Positions 34,974-44,292 are shown, counted from the stretch's first letter. The stretch is 64,000 nt of DNA from RYN-230 sp963851025 (GCA_963851025.1 CAWKOA010000007.1:124001-188000); one strand, 5' to 3'. Numbers and translations: made by a program. Notes: generated by a model from the sequence alone, not told the origin.

Positions 34974-36398
34974 TCACCATAGGGCCGGGTGCCGGTCCCG
35001 CCACGGACGGGCCTCCTCCAGCTGGGCCGACAGCGAGATCAGCGTGCCCTCCTCCCCCGGCCGCCCGGCCAGCATGACGCCGATCGGCAGCCCGGCCCCG
35101 TTCCAGGACAGCGGCAGGCTCACGGCCGGCTGGCCGGACACGTTGAACAGCGCGGTGTACGGGGTGAAGGCCTTCTGCCGCTCGAAGTTCTCCGGCGGCG
35201 GCACCTCCTCGAAGTACCCGACCGGCACCGGCGGGGACGCCAGCGTCGGCGTCAGCAGCGCGTCGTAGCCGTTCAGCACCGCGAGCGCCTGGCGCACCGT
35301 GAACTGGAGATAGGCCTGGGCGAAGACCAGGTCGCTGGCCCGGGTCTGCTGGCCGCGGCCGCGCATGTACGCGGTGAACGGCAGCAGGCGGTCCTCGCGG
35401 GCCGGATCGACCGGGGCCAGCGTGGCCATCGCGTACCAGACCGTCTCGAACGCGGGCACCGCGTCCGGGCCGAACGGCATGGCCACGTCCTCGACCTCGT
35501 GCCCCAGGCTGGCCAGCAGCGCGCTGGCGTCCTCGTACGCGGCCACGCAGTCGGGGTGCACGGCCGCCCCCTCGATCGGGTGCTGCAGGGTCCGGCCGAT
35601 GCGCAGCCGCCCGGGCGGGCGGGCCGCGTAACCGAGGAACGTTTCCCCCGGCGGCAGCGGCGGCAGCGTGTACATGTCGCCCGGCTGGTTGCCGGTCATC
35701 ACGTCGAGCAGCAGCGCCGCGTCCGCCACCGTCCGGGCCAGCGGGCCCTCGGTGCCCAGCCCGGACAGGTCCGGGACCAGCGGCGCGTTGGAGATCCGGC
35801 CGCGGGACGGTTTCAGCCCGAACAGGCCGCACACGCTGGACGGGATCCGGATCGACCCGCCGCCGTCGCTGCCCTGGGCCGCCGGGGCCAGGCCCGCCGC
35901 CACCGCGGCCGCCGCGCCGCCGCTCGACCCGCCCGCCGACCGGCCCAGATCCCAGGGCGTCCGGGCCGGCGGGCCGACCGCGGTCTCGGTGTAGCAGGGC
36001 AGGCCGAACTCGGGGGTGGCCGTCTTCCCCGTCATCACGGCCCCGGCGGCCCGCAGCGCCGCGCTGACGTGATCGTCGGTGGCCGGGACGTTGTCCGCGT
36101 AGACGGCGGAGCCGAGGGTCTGGCGGACCCCGGCCACCATGTTCAGGTCCTTGATGGGGATGGGGATCCCGGTCAGCGAGGGAAGCTCAGCGGGGTCACG
36201 GGCCAAGGTCACGGCCTTCTCCGCGGCGGCGGCCTGGTCCGCGGCCCGCTCCGCGGTCACCGTGAAGAACGCCCCCACGTCCGCGTTCAGCCGCTCGGTA
36301 CGGTCCAGGTAGTGCGCGGTCACCTGGACGGGGGACAGCTCACGCTGGCGGATCGCGGCGGCCAGCTCCGTCACGCTCAGATCATGGATGTCGGTCAC
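34974..36398 (-). CDS. Amidase signature enzyme
   Basis: GatA-like amidase of about 474 aa. The catalytic lysine is in IPIPIKDLNMVAG (about residue 83), the cis-serine in GRSAGGSSGGAAAAVAAG and the nucleophile serine in QGSDGGGSIRIPSS, so the Ser-cisSer-Lys triad is intact. C-terminal motifs GYDALLTPTLASPPVPVG and FNVSGQPAVSLPLSWNGAGL are typical. GTG at 36398 (TDIHDLSVTELAAAIRQ) is chosen; the longer reading to 36458 overlaps the start region of the divergent NERD gene. No GatB or GatC is adjacent, so it is unlikely to be the tRNA amidotransferase. It hydrolyses an unidentified amide. Confidence 0.92.
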   Translation of the reverse strand: MTDIHDLSVTELAAAIRQRELSPVQVTAHYLDRTERLNADVGAFFTVTAERAADQAAAAEKAVTLARDPAELPSLTGIPIPIKDLNMVAGVRQTLGSAVYADNVPATDDHVSAALRAAGAVMTGKTATPEFGLPCYTETAVGPPARTPWDLGRSAGGSSGGAAAAVAAGLAPAAQGSDGGGSIRIPSSVCGLFGLKPSRGRISNAPLVPDLSGLGTEGPLARTVADAALLLDVMTGNQPGDMYTLPPLPPGETFLGYAARPPGRLRIGRTLQHPIEGAAVHPDCVAAYEDASALLASLGHEVEDVAMPFGPDAVPAFETVWYAMATLAPVDPAREDRLLPFTAYMRGRGQQTRASDLVFAQAYLQFTVRQALAVLNGYDALLTPTLASPPVPVGYFEEVPPPENFERQKAFTPYTALFNVSGQPAVSLPLSWNGAGLPIGVMLAGRPGEEGTLISLSAQLEEARPWRDRHPALW

Positions 36399-36515
36399 GA
36401 TTTCGCACCGTAGTCTCCGGATTTGTCCGGGTCCAGAAGCCGGGTTCGGCGCATTCACGGTGTGTCACGTGTTGTTCCCAGACAGCTACGCATTGCATCG
36501 GTTACGCTCGGACGC

Positions 36516-37485
36516 GTGGATCGGATCACGCGGCCGGGCACGTCCGGGGCTGCGCCGGGGCCGGCGGGCCCTGGTGACCCCGCGCCCGGCGCTGCCGGCC
36601 AGGCGCCCGGCGGCGCTACCGTCCCGGGCGAGCTTGATGCCACGGCCGCCGGGGACGGGGCGGACGCGCTGGACTCCCTGGACGCGGGCGACTCCCTGGA
36701 TGCTGGCGACTCCCTGGACGCCCGGGACGCTGCGGACGCCGCCGATGACGGCATAGTCACCGCGGGTGACCGCCATCCCGCTGACGAGCACCCGCTGGCC
36801 AGCTTCGCGGCCGATCCCCGGATGCCGATCTGGATCCGCCGCGCGGTGCTGGCCGCCGCGGCCGGCATCCTGGTGGGCATCCTGCTCGACTGGCGCTTCG
36901 GCCTGACCGCCGCGGCCGTCATCGCGATCCTGGACACCGTGCACCGGTCACGGACCACCGCGGTGATCCCGGCCGCGGTCCGGGTGACGTCCGCGCAGCG
37001 GCGCACCCGGCGGCGGCTGCTGCTGGCCCGGCGGTCCGGCTACCTCACCCTGAACAACCGGGCCATCCCGGGCACCAACTGCATCATCGACCACCTGATC
37101 GTCGGCCCGGCCGGGGTGTTCGCGGTGGACTCCGAGCGCTGGGACCGGCGGCTGCCGCTGCGGGCCACCCAGGGCGGCCACCTGTACCACGGGCCGTACA
37201 GCCAGACCAGCCGCCTGAAGCACGCCCAGCTGGAAGCGGCCATGGCCGGCCGGCTGATCAGCGAGAGCCTCGGGCGCAAGCAGCGGATCCGCCCGGCCAT
37301 GGTGATCTACGGGCCCACCGTGCCGTGGACCGTGGCCCGGATCGGCGGCGTGGACGTGTTCAGCGGGCGGCGGCTGCGCAAGTACCTGAGGGCCCAGGCG
37401 CGGGCCCGGCGGGAGCAGCGGCTGACCCGCGAGGAGATCGCGCGTCATCCACGAAGCCGCCGAAACCGCCCTCCCCCCTCGCTAG
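36516..37485 (+). CDS. NERD-domain membrane protein (frame break at C-terminus)
   Basis: Protein of 322 aa when corrected. An Ala/Gly/Asp-rich N-terminus contains a short DSLDAGDSLDAGDSLDA repeat. Two helices follow (AVLAAAAGILVGILLDW, FGLTAAAVIAILDTVH), then a nuclease-related domain with GYLTLNNRAIPGTNCIIDHL and VGPAGVFAVDSERWDRRL. NERD proteins are predicted DNA-processing or nuclease-like. I recall the final motif as DSKxW in many actinobacterial relatives; here it is DSERW. The natural end IHEAAETALPPR and TAG at 37483-37485 are reached only by dropping one T near 37445; uncorrected, the frame runs through the downstream repeat to 37607. Start GTG 36516. Confidence 0.75.
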
Positions 37486-37500
37486 AGCGCCGCACCGGCC

Positions 37501-37563
37501 GGCGCAGCGGGCGCACCGCCCGGCGCAGCGGGCGCACCGCCCGGCGCAGCGGGCGCGCCGCAG
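37501..37563. repeat. Three-copy 21-bp tandem repeat between NERD gene and ilvD
   Basis: Copies at 37501-37521, 37522-37542 and 37543-37563; the first two are identical, the third differs at its end. The core is GGCGCAGCGGGCGC. It starts 15 bp after the corrected NERD stop and ends 56 bp before ilvD. Confidence 0.85.
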
Positions 37564-37619
37564 GGAGATCGCGGCGCCGGTACGCTGAGGGTTCTACGCA
37601 GCCTTGAGGGGAGCAGGTC

Positions 37620-39521
37620 ATGCCACCGCTTCGGTCCCGGACGGTCACCCACGGCAGGAACATGGTCGGGGCACGCGCGCTGATGCGCGCCAGCGGGGTA
37701 GCCGGCGAGGACATCGGCAAGCCGATCGTGGCCGTGGCCAACAGCTTCACCGAGTTCGTCCCCGGCCACGTGCACCTGCGCGAGGTCGGCCAGGTGGTGT
37801 CCGACGCGGTGAAGGCGGCCGGCGCGGTCCCCCGCGAGTTCAACACGATCGCGGTGGACGACGGGATCGCCATGGGCCACGGCGGGATGCTCTACTCCCT
37901 GCCCAGCCGGGAGCTGATCGCGGACGCCGTCGAGTACATGGTCCAGGCCCACTGCGCGGACGCGCTGGTCTGCATCTCCAACTGCGACAAGATCACCCCC
38001 GGGATGCTGATGGCCGCGCTGCGGCTGAACATCCCCACCGTGTTCGTGTCCGGCGGGCCGATGGAGGCCGGGCGGGCCCGGCCGGGCGAGGTGACCAGCT
38101 CGGGCGAACCGCGCAAGCTGGACCTGATCAACCCCATGGTCGCCGCGGCCGACCCGTCGGTGTCTGACGAGGCGCTGGCCGAGATGGAAGAGGCCGCCTG
38201 CCCGACCTGCGGCTCCTGCTCCGGCATGTTCACCGCCAACTCGATGAACTGCCTCACCGAGGCCATGGGGCTGGCCCTGCCGGGCAACGGCACCACGCTG
38301 GCCACGCACGCCGCGCGGCGCGCGCTGTTCGAGCGGGCCGGGGCGCTGGTGGTTGACCTGGCGCAGCGCTACTACGAGGGCGATGACGAGTCCGTGCTGC
38401 CGCGGTCGGTCGCGACCCGGGACGCGTTCGAGAACGCGATGGCGCTGGACGTGGCCATGGGCGGGTCGACGAACACGATCCTGCACCTGCTGGCCGCGGC
38501 GCACGAGGCGCGGGTCGGCTTCGGGCTCAAGGAGATCGACGAGCTGTCCCGCCGGGTGCCGTGCCTGTGCAAGGTCGCGCCCAGCAGCGAGCGCTACCAC
38601 GTCGAGGACGTGCACCGGGCGGGCGGCATCCCGGCCATCCTGGCTGAGCTGAACCGGGCCGGGCTGCTGAACACCGGCGTCCACACGGTGCACAGCTCCT
38701 CGCTCGGGGAGTTCCTGGACGCCTGGGACCTGCGCTCGCCGTCGGTCACCCGCGAGGCCGTCGAGCTGTTCCACGCGGCACCCGGCGGCGTCCGCACCAT
38801 CAAGCCCTTCTCCCAGGAGGCCCGCTGGACCAGCCTGGACGAGGACCGCGACGAAGGCTGCATCCGGGACCTGAAGCACGCCTACACCCGGGACGGCGGC
38901 CTGGCCGTGCTCTACGGGAACCTGGCCCCCGAGGGCGCGATCGTGAAGACCGCGGGCGTGCCCGAGGAACTGTGGCGCTTCTCCGGCCCGGCCAAGGTGT
39001 TCGAGAGCCAGGAGGCGGCCGTCGAGGGCATCCTGGGCGGCCAGGTCGAGGCGGGTGACGTGGTGCTCATCCGCTACGAGGGCCCGAGCGGCGGTCCCGG
39101 CATGCAGGAGATGCTGTACCCGACCAGCTTCCTCAAGGGCAAGGGCCTCGGCCGGGCCTGCGCCCTGGTCACCGACGGGCGCTTCTCCGGCGGCACCTCC
39201 GGGCTGTCCATCTGCCACGCCGCGCCGGAGGCGGCGGCGGGCGGCGTGATCGCGCTGGCCGAGGACGGCGACGTGGTGGAGATCGACATCCCGGCCCGGT
39301 CGCTGGAGCTGGCCGTCCCCGAGGCGGAACTGGCGGCCCGCCGCGAGCGGATCCTCGGCGCGCTGGGCGGCTACCGGCCCGCGAACCGGGAGCGGCCCGT
39401 CAGCGAGGCCCTGCGCGTGTACGCGGCGCTGGCCACCTCCGCGTCCACCGGCGCGGTGCGGGACATCAGCCGCCTCGGCCCGGCGGCCGCGGGCTCCGCT
39501 GTTCCTGGCCCTGGCCAGTGA
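37620..39521 (+). CDS. ilvD: Dihydroxy-acid dehydratase
   Basis: IlvD/Edd family iron-sulfur dehydratase of 633 aa, giving 2-keto acids in valine, isoleucine and pantothenate synthesis. The cluster cysteines are in CISNCDKITPGMLMAALRL and CPTCGSCSGMFTANSMNCL, plus an upstream segment KPIVAVANSFTEFVPGHVHL. TDGRFSGGTSGLSICHAAPE carries the catalytic serine region. ATG 37620 follows GAGGGGAGCAG. It reads without interruption, unlike many neighbours. The Ala/Pro-rich C-terminal tail after ALRVYAALATSASTGAVRD is longer than the core needs. No other branched-chain gene is adjacent. menA follows 40 bp later and may share its transcript. Confidence 0.97.
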   Translation: MPPLRSRTVTHGRNMVGARALMRASGVAGEDIGKPIVAVANSFTEFVPGHVHLREVGQVVSDAVKAAGAVPREFNTIAVDDGIAMGHGGMLYSLPSRELIADAVEYMVQAHCADALVCISNCDKITPGMLMAALRLNIPTVFVSGGPMEAGRARPGEVTSSGEPRKLDLINPMVAAADPSVSDEALAEMEEAACPTCGSCSGMFTANSMNCLTEAMGLALPGNGTTLATHAARRALFERAGALVVDLAQRYYEGDDESVLPRSVATRDAFENAMALDVAMGGSTNTILHLLAAAHEARVGFGLKEIDELSRRVPCLCKVAPSSERYHVEDVHRAGGIPAILAELNRAGLLNTGVHTVHSSSLGEFLDAWDLRSPSVTREAVELFHAAPGGVRTIKPFSQEARWTSLDEDRDEGCIRDLKHAYTRDGGLAVLYGNLAPEGAIVKTAGVPEELWRFSGPAKVFESQEAAVEGILGGQVEAGDVVLIRYEGPSGGPGMQEMLYPTSFLKGKGLGRACALVTDGRFSGGTSGLSICHAAPEAAAGGVIALAEDGDVVEIDIPARSLELAVPEAELAARRERILGALGGYRPANRERPVSEALRVYAALATSASTGAVRDISRLGPAAAGSAVPGPGQ

Positions 39522-39561
39522 CCGCGCAGGTCCGGCGGCTGACCGCACGGGTCCGGCCCTA

Positions 39562-40434
39562 GTGGCCACAGCACGGGACTGGGTCGCCGGCGCGCGGCCG
39601 CGGACCCTGCCCGCCGCGGTCGTCCCGGTCGTGGTGGGATCCGGGGTCGCGTTCGGCTACGGGCACTTCTCGCTGTGGCGGGGGGTGCTGGCGCTGATCG
39701 TCGCGCTGGCCCTGCAGGTCGGGGTGAACTACGCCAACGACTACAGCGACGGGATCCGCGGCACCGACGAGGTCCGGGTCGGCCCGGTCCGGCTGGTGGC
39801 CGCCGGGGTGGCCCCGCCGCGCCAGGTCCGCCGCGCCGCCCTGGGCTGCTTCGCGCTGGCCTGCGCAGCTGGCCTGGTCCTGGCCGCGGTGACCTCCTGG
39901 TGGCTGATCCTGCTGGGCGCGGCCGCGGTCGCCGCGGCCTGGACCTACACCGGCGGCCGCCACCCGTACGGGTACCACGGCCTGGGCGAGATCGCGGTGT
40001 TCGCGTTCTTCGGGCTGGCCGCGGTGGCCGGGACCGCGTTCGTGGAGATGGGCTCACTGCCGTGGCTGGCGGTGGCGGCCGCGCTGCCGGTGGGGTTGCT
40101 GGCCTGCGCGCTGCTGGTGATCAACAACCTGCGCGACATCCCGTCGGACACCCTGTCCGGCAAGCGCACCCTCGCCGTCATGCTGGGCGACGCGCGGACC
40201 CGCACGCTGTACGTGGCGTGCGTGCTGGGCCCGTTCGTGATCGCGGCGGCCATGGCGGCGGCCCGGCCGCTGGCCTTGCTGGTCTTCGCGGCGATCCCGC
40301 TGGCCCTGGCCCCGGTCCGCGCGGTGCGGCACGGGGCGACGGGCCCGGCCCTGATCGGCGCGCTCGGCATGACCGGCCGCCTCCAGCTCGCCTTCGGCGC
40401 GCTGCTGACCATCGGCCTGGCCATCCGCCTCTAA
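39562..40434 (+). CDS. menA: 1,4-dihydroxy-2-naphthoate polyprenyltransferase
   Basis: UbiA-superfamily membrane prenyltransferase of 290 aa that attaches the polyprenyl tail in menaquinone synthesis. It opens with DWVAGARPRTLPAAVVPV. The first aspartate-rich motif is NYANDYSDGIRGTDEVRVG, followed by PVRLVAAG; the second is NNLRDIPSDTLSGKRTLAV. About eight or nine hydrophobic helices are visible. GTG 39562 is the start; the reading frame is intact. No other men genes are in the window. It uses long-chain isoprenoids that share precursors with the hopanoid operon, which is a metabolic rather than a positional link. Confidence 0.94.
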   Translation: MATARDWVAGARPRTLPAAVVPVVVGSGVAFGYGHFSLWRGVLALIVALALQVGVNYANDYSDGIRGTDEVRVGPVRLVAAGVAPPRQVRRAALGCFALACAAGLVLAAVTSWWLILLGAAAVAAAWTYTGGRHPYGYHGLGEIAVFAFFGLAAVAGTAFVEMGSLPWLAVAAALPVGLLACALLVINNLRDIPSDTLSGKRTLAVMLGDARTRTLYVACVLGPFVIAAAMAAARPLALLVFAAIPLALAPVRAVRHGATGPALIGALGMTGRLQLAFGALLTIGLAIRL

Positions 40435-40594
40435 CCCCGCCCGGCCCTGCGTTAGCAGTTAACGGCTGTCCACTGCGCCGTTGGGTGCGGGCTGAGCGTC
40501 TCAGGAGGCTCCAAGGGCCGCTGGCCTGAGGTACCTCATATCCGGCCCGGTGCTGCCTCGTGCTCGGCCTCGGCGACCGCCCGGTGCACCGCCG

Positions 40595-41644
40595 TCAGCT
40601 CTGCGTCCTGCTGGGCGGCCATCTCACCGCCGCGGCCTCGGCCGCTGCCCCGTCAGCCTGCCCGGCCCGTTTCAGCGCCGCGGCAGCGGACTCTATGGCC
40701 CCCGATTCCACGGCACCAGGCTGCCCCACGGAGCGGACCGGGGGCGGGCTGGCTTGCGGTCCCCCATCGTCCCCGGACCCACCGAAAGCGCCGCTGAGCG
40801 TCTTGAGCGCCGTGGTCACCTCACTCGGGATGACCCAGAACGTGTTCCCCTGGGCCTGCGCCAGCTGCGGCAGCGTCTGCAGGTACTGGTACGCCAGCAC
40901 CTTGGGGTCGGCGTCGCCGTCGTGGACGGCCTGGAACACGGTGCCGATCGCCTGGGCCTGGCCCTCGGCCCGGAGGATCTGGCCCTGGCGCTCCCCCTCG
41001 GCCCGCAGGATGCTGCTCTGCTTCTCGCCCTCGGCGGTGAGGATCTTCGACTGGCGGACGCCCTCGGCGGTGAGCACGGCGGCGCGCTTCTCCCGCTCGG
41101 CCCGCATCTGCTTCTCCATCGCGTCGATGACGCTCTTGGGCGGGTCGATGGCCTTGATCTCCACCCGGGTGACCCGGAGGCCCCACTTGCCCGAGGCGTC
41201 GTCGAGCACGCCGCGCAGCCGCATGTTGATCTGGTCGCGCGAGGTCAGCGTCTGCTCCAGGTCCATGTTCCCGATCACGCTGCGCAGCATGGTCGCGGTG
41301 ATCTGCTCGATGGCCTGGATGTAGTTGACGATCTCGTAGTCGGCCGCCCGCGGGTCGGTGACCTGGAAGAACAGCACCGTGTCGATGCTGACCACCAGGT
41401 TGTCCTCGGTGATCACCGGCTGCCCCTTGAACGAGACCACCTGCTCGCGCAGGTCGATGAGGGGCTTGACCCGGTCCACGAACGGGAGGATGAAGTTCAT
41501 CCCGGGTTCCAGGGTCTTGCGGTACCGGCCGAACCGCTCGATGTTCCTGGCCCGGGCCTGCGGCACGATCCGGACGGTCTTGCCGACCACGAGGACGATG
41601 AGCAGGACGGCCACGAGGGCGGCGACGAGCGCAGCGATTTCCAT
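40595..41644 (-). CDS. SPFH/Band 7 (stomatin-like) protein
   Basis: Membrane scaffold protein of 349 aa, stomatin/QmcA type. One N-terminal helix (IAALVAALVAVLLIVLVVG) is followed by the Band 7 domain (IVPQARARNIERFGRYRKTL, PGMNFILPFVDRV, DPRAADYEIVNYIQAIEQIT). A charged coiled-coil segment rich in RAE and AEG repeats (EKRAAVLTAEGVRQSKIL and following) suits oligomerisation. The C-terminus is Ala/Gly/Pro-rich. It starts two bases after the NfeD stop; the SPFH-NfeD pairing is a known functional unit in membrane microdomain organisation and proteolysis control. Such proteins are often linked to lipid-ordered domains. The gene is convergent with menA. Confidence 0.94.
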   Translation of the reverse strand: MEIAALVAALVAVLLIVLVVGKTVRIVPQARARNIERFGRYRKTLEPGMNFILPFVDRVKPLIDLREQVVSFKGQPVITEDNLVVSIDTVLFFQVTDPRAADYEIVNYIQAIEQITATMLRSVIGNMDLEQTLTSRDQINMRLRGVLDDASGKWGLRVTRVEIKAIDPPKSVIDAMEKQMRAEREKRAAVLTAEGVRQSKILTAEGEKQSSILRAEGERQGQILRAEGQAQAIGTVFQAVHDGDADPKVLAYQYLQTLPQLAQAQGNTFWVIPSEVTTALKTLSGAFGGSGDDGGPQASPPPVRSVGQPGAVESGAIESAAAALKRAGQADGAAAEAAAVRWPPSRTQS

Positions 41645-41646
41645 GT

Positions 41647-42078
41647 CTACTCCCGCGGATGCACGAGTGCGGTGGCGCCCTCGATCGCGAAGACGTTGAC
41701 GGTCGAGCCCACGGGGATGACCTGGGACTCGTCATAAGGGCGGGCGGACCATAGCTCGCCGCCGATGCGGACCCGCCCGCCGTCGTCGGTGATTTCCTCG
41801 ACGACCTTGGCGGAGCGCCCGACCAGGGCCGAGGTCCCGGTGCGCAGCAACGGCGGCTGCTTGATGTGCCGCATCGCGATGGGCCGGACCACAACCAGCC
41901 CGGCCGCGGTGGCCACGGCGAACGCACCCACCTGGAAGGGCAGGCCCACGCCGGCCGCGCCGACCACGGCGGCCACCACGGCGCCGGCCGCGATCAGCCC
42001 GAAGGCCAGCGTGGTGGTCATGACCTCGGCGACCCCCAGCACCGCGGCGAGGACCAGCCAGACAATCCAGGACCCCAT
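41647..42078 (-). CDS. NfeD-like membrane protein
   Basis: Short NfeD of 143 aa without the ClpP-like protease part. Helices are IVWLVLAAVLGVAEVMTT, LAFGLIAAGAVVAAVVGAAG and VGAFAVATAAGLVVVRPIA, then a C-terminal OB-fold (LVGRSAKVVEEITDDGGRVR, IGGELWSARPYD, IPVGSTVNVFAIEGATALV). ATG at 42078 follows GGGAG; the upstream extension is an overlap with non-coding sequence. It is the first gene of the pair with the SPFH protein and is predicted to modulate its assembly. It is divergent from the acyl-CoA ligase at 42366, with 287 bp between them. Confidence 0.93.
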   Translation of the reverse strand: MGSWIVWLVLAAVLGVAEVMTTTLAFGLIAAGAVVAAVVGAAGVGLPFQVGAFAVATAAGLVVVRPIAMRHIKQPPLLRTGTSALVGRSAKVVEEITDDGGRVRIGGELWSARPYDESQVIPVGSTVNVFAIEGATALVHPRE

Positions 42079-42365
42079 GGCTACTCCCGGGAGCGGGAGC
42101 GGCGCCGTGCGCGGCCTGCGCACGCACCAGCCGCCCACCCTCCAACTCGACAGTAACCCCGCCGCGCCGCGACCGCGACCGCCCGCAGGTCCCGGCCGGC
42201 CCGAAAATCCGGTAAACCGCCGCAACGAAAACCGCAGCGTCCGCCCGGCCGCCGCCCCGGCCGGCGCCGGGCCCGCCGGTCAGCGGCACCCGCCCGGCCG
42301 GGGGTGATCGTTCCCATCGGGGCCGGGACCGGGAATTATGGTGCCATCCAACGTCGGAGGATGTC
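42079..42365. promoter_or_regulatory. Divergent promoter region, nfeD-like / acyl-CoA ligase
   Basis: A 287-bp gap between two divergently transcribed genes, which must hold both promoters. I see no clear -35/-10 pair or operator palindrome; the sequence is GC-rich and has no coding signature. Confidence 0.4.
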
Positions 42366-44027
42366 ATGACCAGTCCAGCACCGCTGTCCTACAGTCACGG
42401 GACTTCGCCGCAAACCCTGCTCGGCGAGACCATCGGCGCGAACCTGAGGCGCATCGCGGCCGCGCACGGCGGCCGGGAAGTGCTGGTCGACGTGCCATCT
42501 GGACGGCGCTGGACATACGCGGAGTTCGACGCGGACACCGACACGCTGGCCCGGGGCCTGATCGCGGCCGGGATGAAGGCCGGTGACCGGGTGGGCATCT
42601 GGGCGCCGAACTGCCCCGAATGGGTGCTGCTGCAGTACGCCACGGCCAAGGCAGGCGTGATCCTGGTCAACATCAACCCGGCCTACCGCAGCCACGAGCT
42701 GGGTTACGTGCTGCGCCAGTCCGGGGTCAGGCTGCTGGTCAGCGCGGAGTCGTTCAAGACCAGCGACTACCGGGCCATGGTCGAGGAGGTCAGCGGGAAC
42801 CTCCCTGACCTGCAGCGGGTGATCTACCTGGGCTCGGCCGACTGGGACGAGCTGTTCGTGGTCGGCGCCATGCCGATCGCCGGCGGGGAGGACCAGCTGG
42901 CCGAGCGGGAGGCCGTGCTGGGCTTCGACGACCCGATCAACATCCAGTACACCAGCGGCACCACGGGGTTCCCCAAGGGAGCCACGCTGTCCCACCACAA
43001 CATCCTGAACAACGGGTTCTTCATCGGGGAGGGCTGCCGGTACACCGAGGCGGACCGGGTCTGCATCCCGGTGCCCTTCTACCACTGCTTCGGCATGGTG
43101 CTGGGCAACCTGGCCTGCACCACGCACGGGTCGGCGATCGTCATTCCCGCCCCCGGGTTCGATCCCGCCGCGAGCCTGCGGGCCGTGGCCGCGGAACGCT
43201 GCACGTCGCTGTACGGCGTGCCGACCATGTTCATCGCCGAGCTGGCCCTGCCCGATTTCGCGGCCTATGACCTGTCCACCCTGCGGACCGGGATCATGGC
43301 CGGGTCACCGTGCCCGGTCGAGGTGATGAAGCGGGTGGTCAGCGAGATGCACATGACCGAGGTGACGATCTGCTACGGGATGACCGAGACGTCCCCGGTG
43401 TCCGCGCAGACCACGGCCGACGACGACATGGAGCGGCGGGTGTCCACGGTGGGCCGGGTGCACCCGCACGTCGAGGTGAAGATCGTGGACCCGGAGACCG
43501 GCCTGACCGTGCCCCGGGGCGTCACCGGGGAGATGTGCACCCGGGGCTACTCGGTGATGCTGGGCTACTGGGACGACCCGGAGCAGACCGCGGCCGTGAT
43601 CGACCCGGCCCGCTGGATGCACACCGGCGACCTGGCCGTGATCGACGAGGCCGGGTACCTGAACATCGTCGGCCGGATCAAGGACATGATCATCCGGGGG
43701 GGCGAGAACGTGTATCCCCGCGAAGTCGAGGAGTTCCTGTACGGCCACCCGGCGATCGAGGACGTCCAGGTGATCGGGGTGCCGGACCTGCGGTACGGCG
43801 AGGAGATCTGCGCCTGGGTCAGGCTGCGGCCCGGTGAGGCCCTGACCGAGGACGAGCTGCGGGAGTACTGCCAGGGCCAGATCGCGCACTACAAGATCCC
43901 CCGGTACCTGCGGTACACCAGCGAGTTCCCGATGACCGTGACCGGCAAGGTGCAGAAGTTCAAGATGCGCGAGACGTCCATCGCCGAGCTGGGCCTGGAA
44001 GAGGCGGCCGGGACCGCCACCGCCTGA
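42366..44027 (+). CDS. Acyl-CoA synthetase (AMP-binding ligase)
   Basis: ANL-family ligase of 553 aa that activates a carboxylic acid as adenylate and then thioester with CoA. P-loop YTSGTTGFPKGATLSHHN, then GVPTMFIAELALPDF, the A5 motif CYGMTETSPVSAQTT, the A7 motif WMHTGDLAVIDEAGYLNIVG and RIKDMIIRGGENVYPREVEE. The A10 lysine is in PMTVTGKVQKFKMRE. It resembles FadD-type medium-chain or fatty-acid ligases with a substrate pocket around FYHCFGMVLGNLACTTHG. The start ATG 42366 follows CGGAGG. It reads intact and ends at a strong bidirectional hairpin. It is isolated from other beta-oxidation genes. Confidence 0.93.
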   Translation: MTSPAPLSYSHGTSPQTLLGETIGANLRRIAAAHGGREVLVDVPSGRRWTYAEFDADTDTLARGLIAAGMKAGDRVGIWAPNCPEWVLLQYATAKAGVILVNINPAYRSHELGYVLRQSGVRLLVSAESFKTSDYRAMVEEVSGNLPDLQRVIYLGSADWDELFVVGAMPIAGGEDQLAEREAVLGFDDPINIQYTSGTTGFPKGATLSHHNILNNGFFIGEGCRYTEADRVCIPVPFYHCFGMVLGNLACTTHGSAIVIPAPGFDPAASLRAVAAERCTSLYGVPTMFIAELALPDFAAYDLSTLRTGIMAGSPCPVEVMKRVVSEMHMTEVTICYGMTETSPVSAQTTADDDMERRVSTVGRVHPHVEVKIVDPETGLTVPRGVTGEMCTRGYSVMLGYWDDPEQTAAVIDPARWMHTGDLAVIDEAGYLNIVGRIKDMIIRGGENVYPREVEEFLYGHPAIEDVQVIGVPDLRYGEEICAWVRLRPGEALTEDELREYCQGQIAHYKIPRYLRYTSEFPMTVTGKVQKFKMRETSIAELGLEEAAGTATA

Positions 44028-44097
44028 CCAGGATCCCATAGGCCACACCAGCCACATCGGCCCCAAGGATGCGGGCGGTCTCAGCTCTCCCCGTTCG

Positions 44098-44143
44098 TGA
44101 TCAGACGATTGGTGTTGCCGGGGCAACACCAATCGTCTGATCA
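44098..44143. terminator. 22-bp perfect hairpin, bidirectional terminator
   Basis: Arms 44098-44119 and 44122-44143 pair perfectly around two bases (GG). It lies 70 bp after the acyl-CoA ligase stop and between it and the convergent DapA-family gene, so it can end both transcripts. AT content in the arms is higher than local average. Confidence 0.85.
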
Positions 44144-44153
44144 TTTCCGCGGC

Positions 44154-44292
44154 GTGGGGGTGGTGGGGGTGGTGGGGGTGGTGAGGTGGGCGGTTGGGGC
44201 GCAGGTGGGGCGGTTGGGGCGCAGGTGAGGCGGCGGGGGGCAGGTGCCTGGCGGCGGGGGGCAGGTCCTGGCGGCGGGGGGCAGGTGCCTGG
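44154..44292. repeat. G-rich tandem repeat block at the 3' end of the DapA-family gene
   Basis: Three successive repeat families lie side by side: a 9-bp unit GTGGGGGTG three times (44154-44180), a 20-bp unit CGGTTGGGGCGCAGGTG... twice (44191-44230), and a 20-21-bp unit CGGCGGGGGGCAGGT... three times (44231-44292). The plus strand carries many runs of three to six Gs, a G-quadruplex-like pattern. The block stops at the stop codon of the DapA-family gene (44301). Confidence 0.8.

Noticed and set aside
10203..44292. Tandem repeat blocks as possible CRISPR arrays
   Set aside because: The repeats are directly adjacent without unique spacers, the copy number is two to four, and no cas genes are present.
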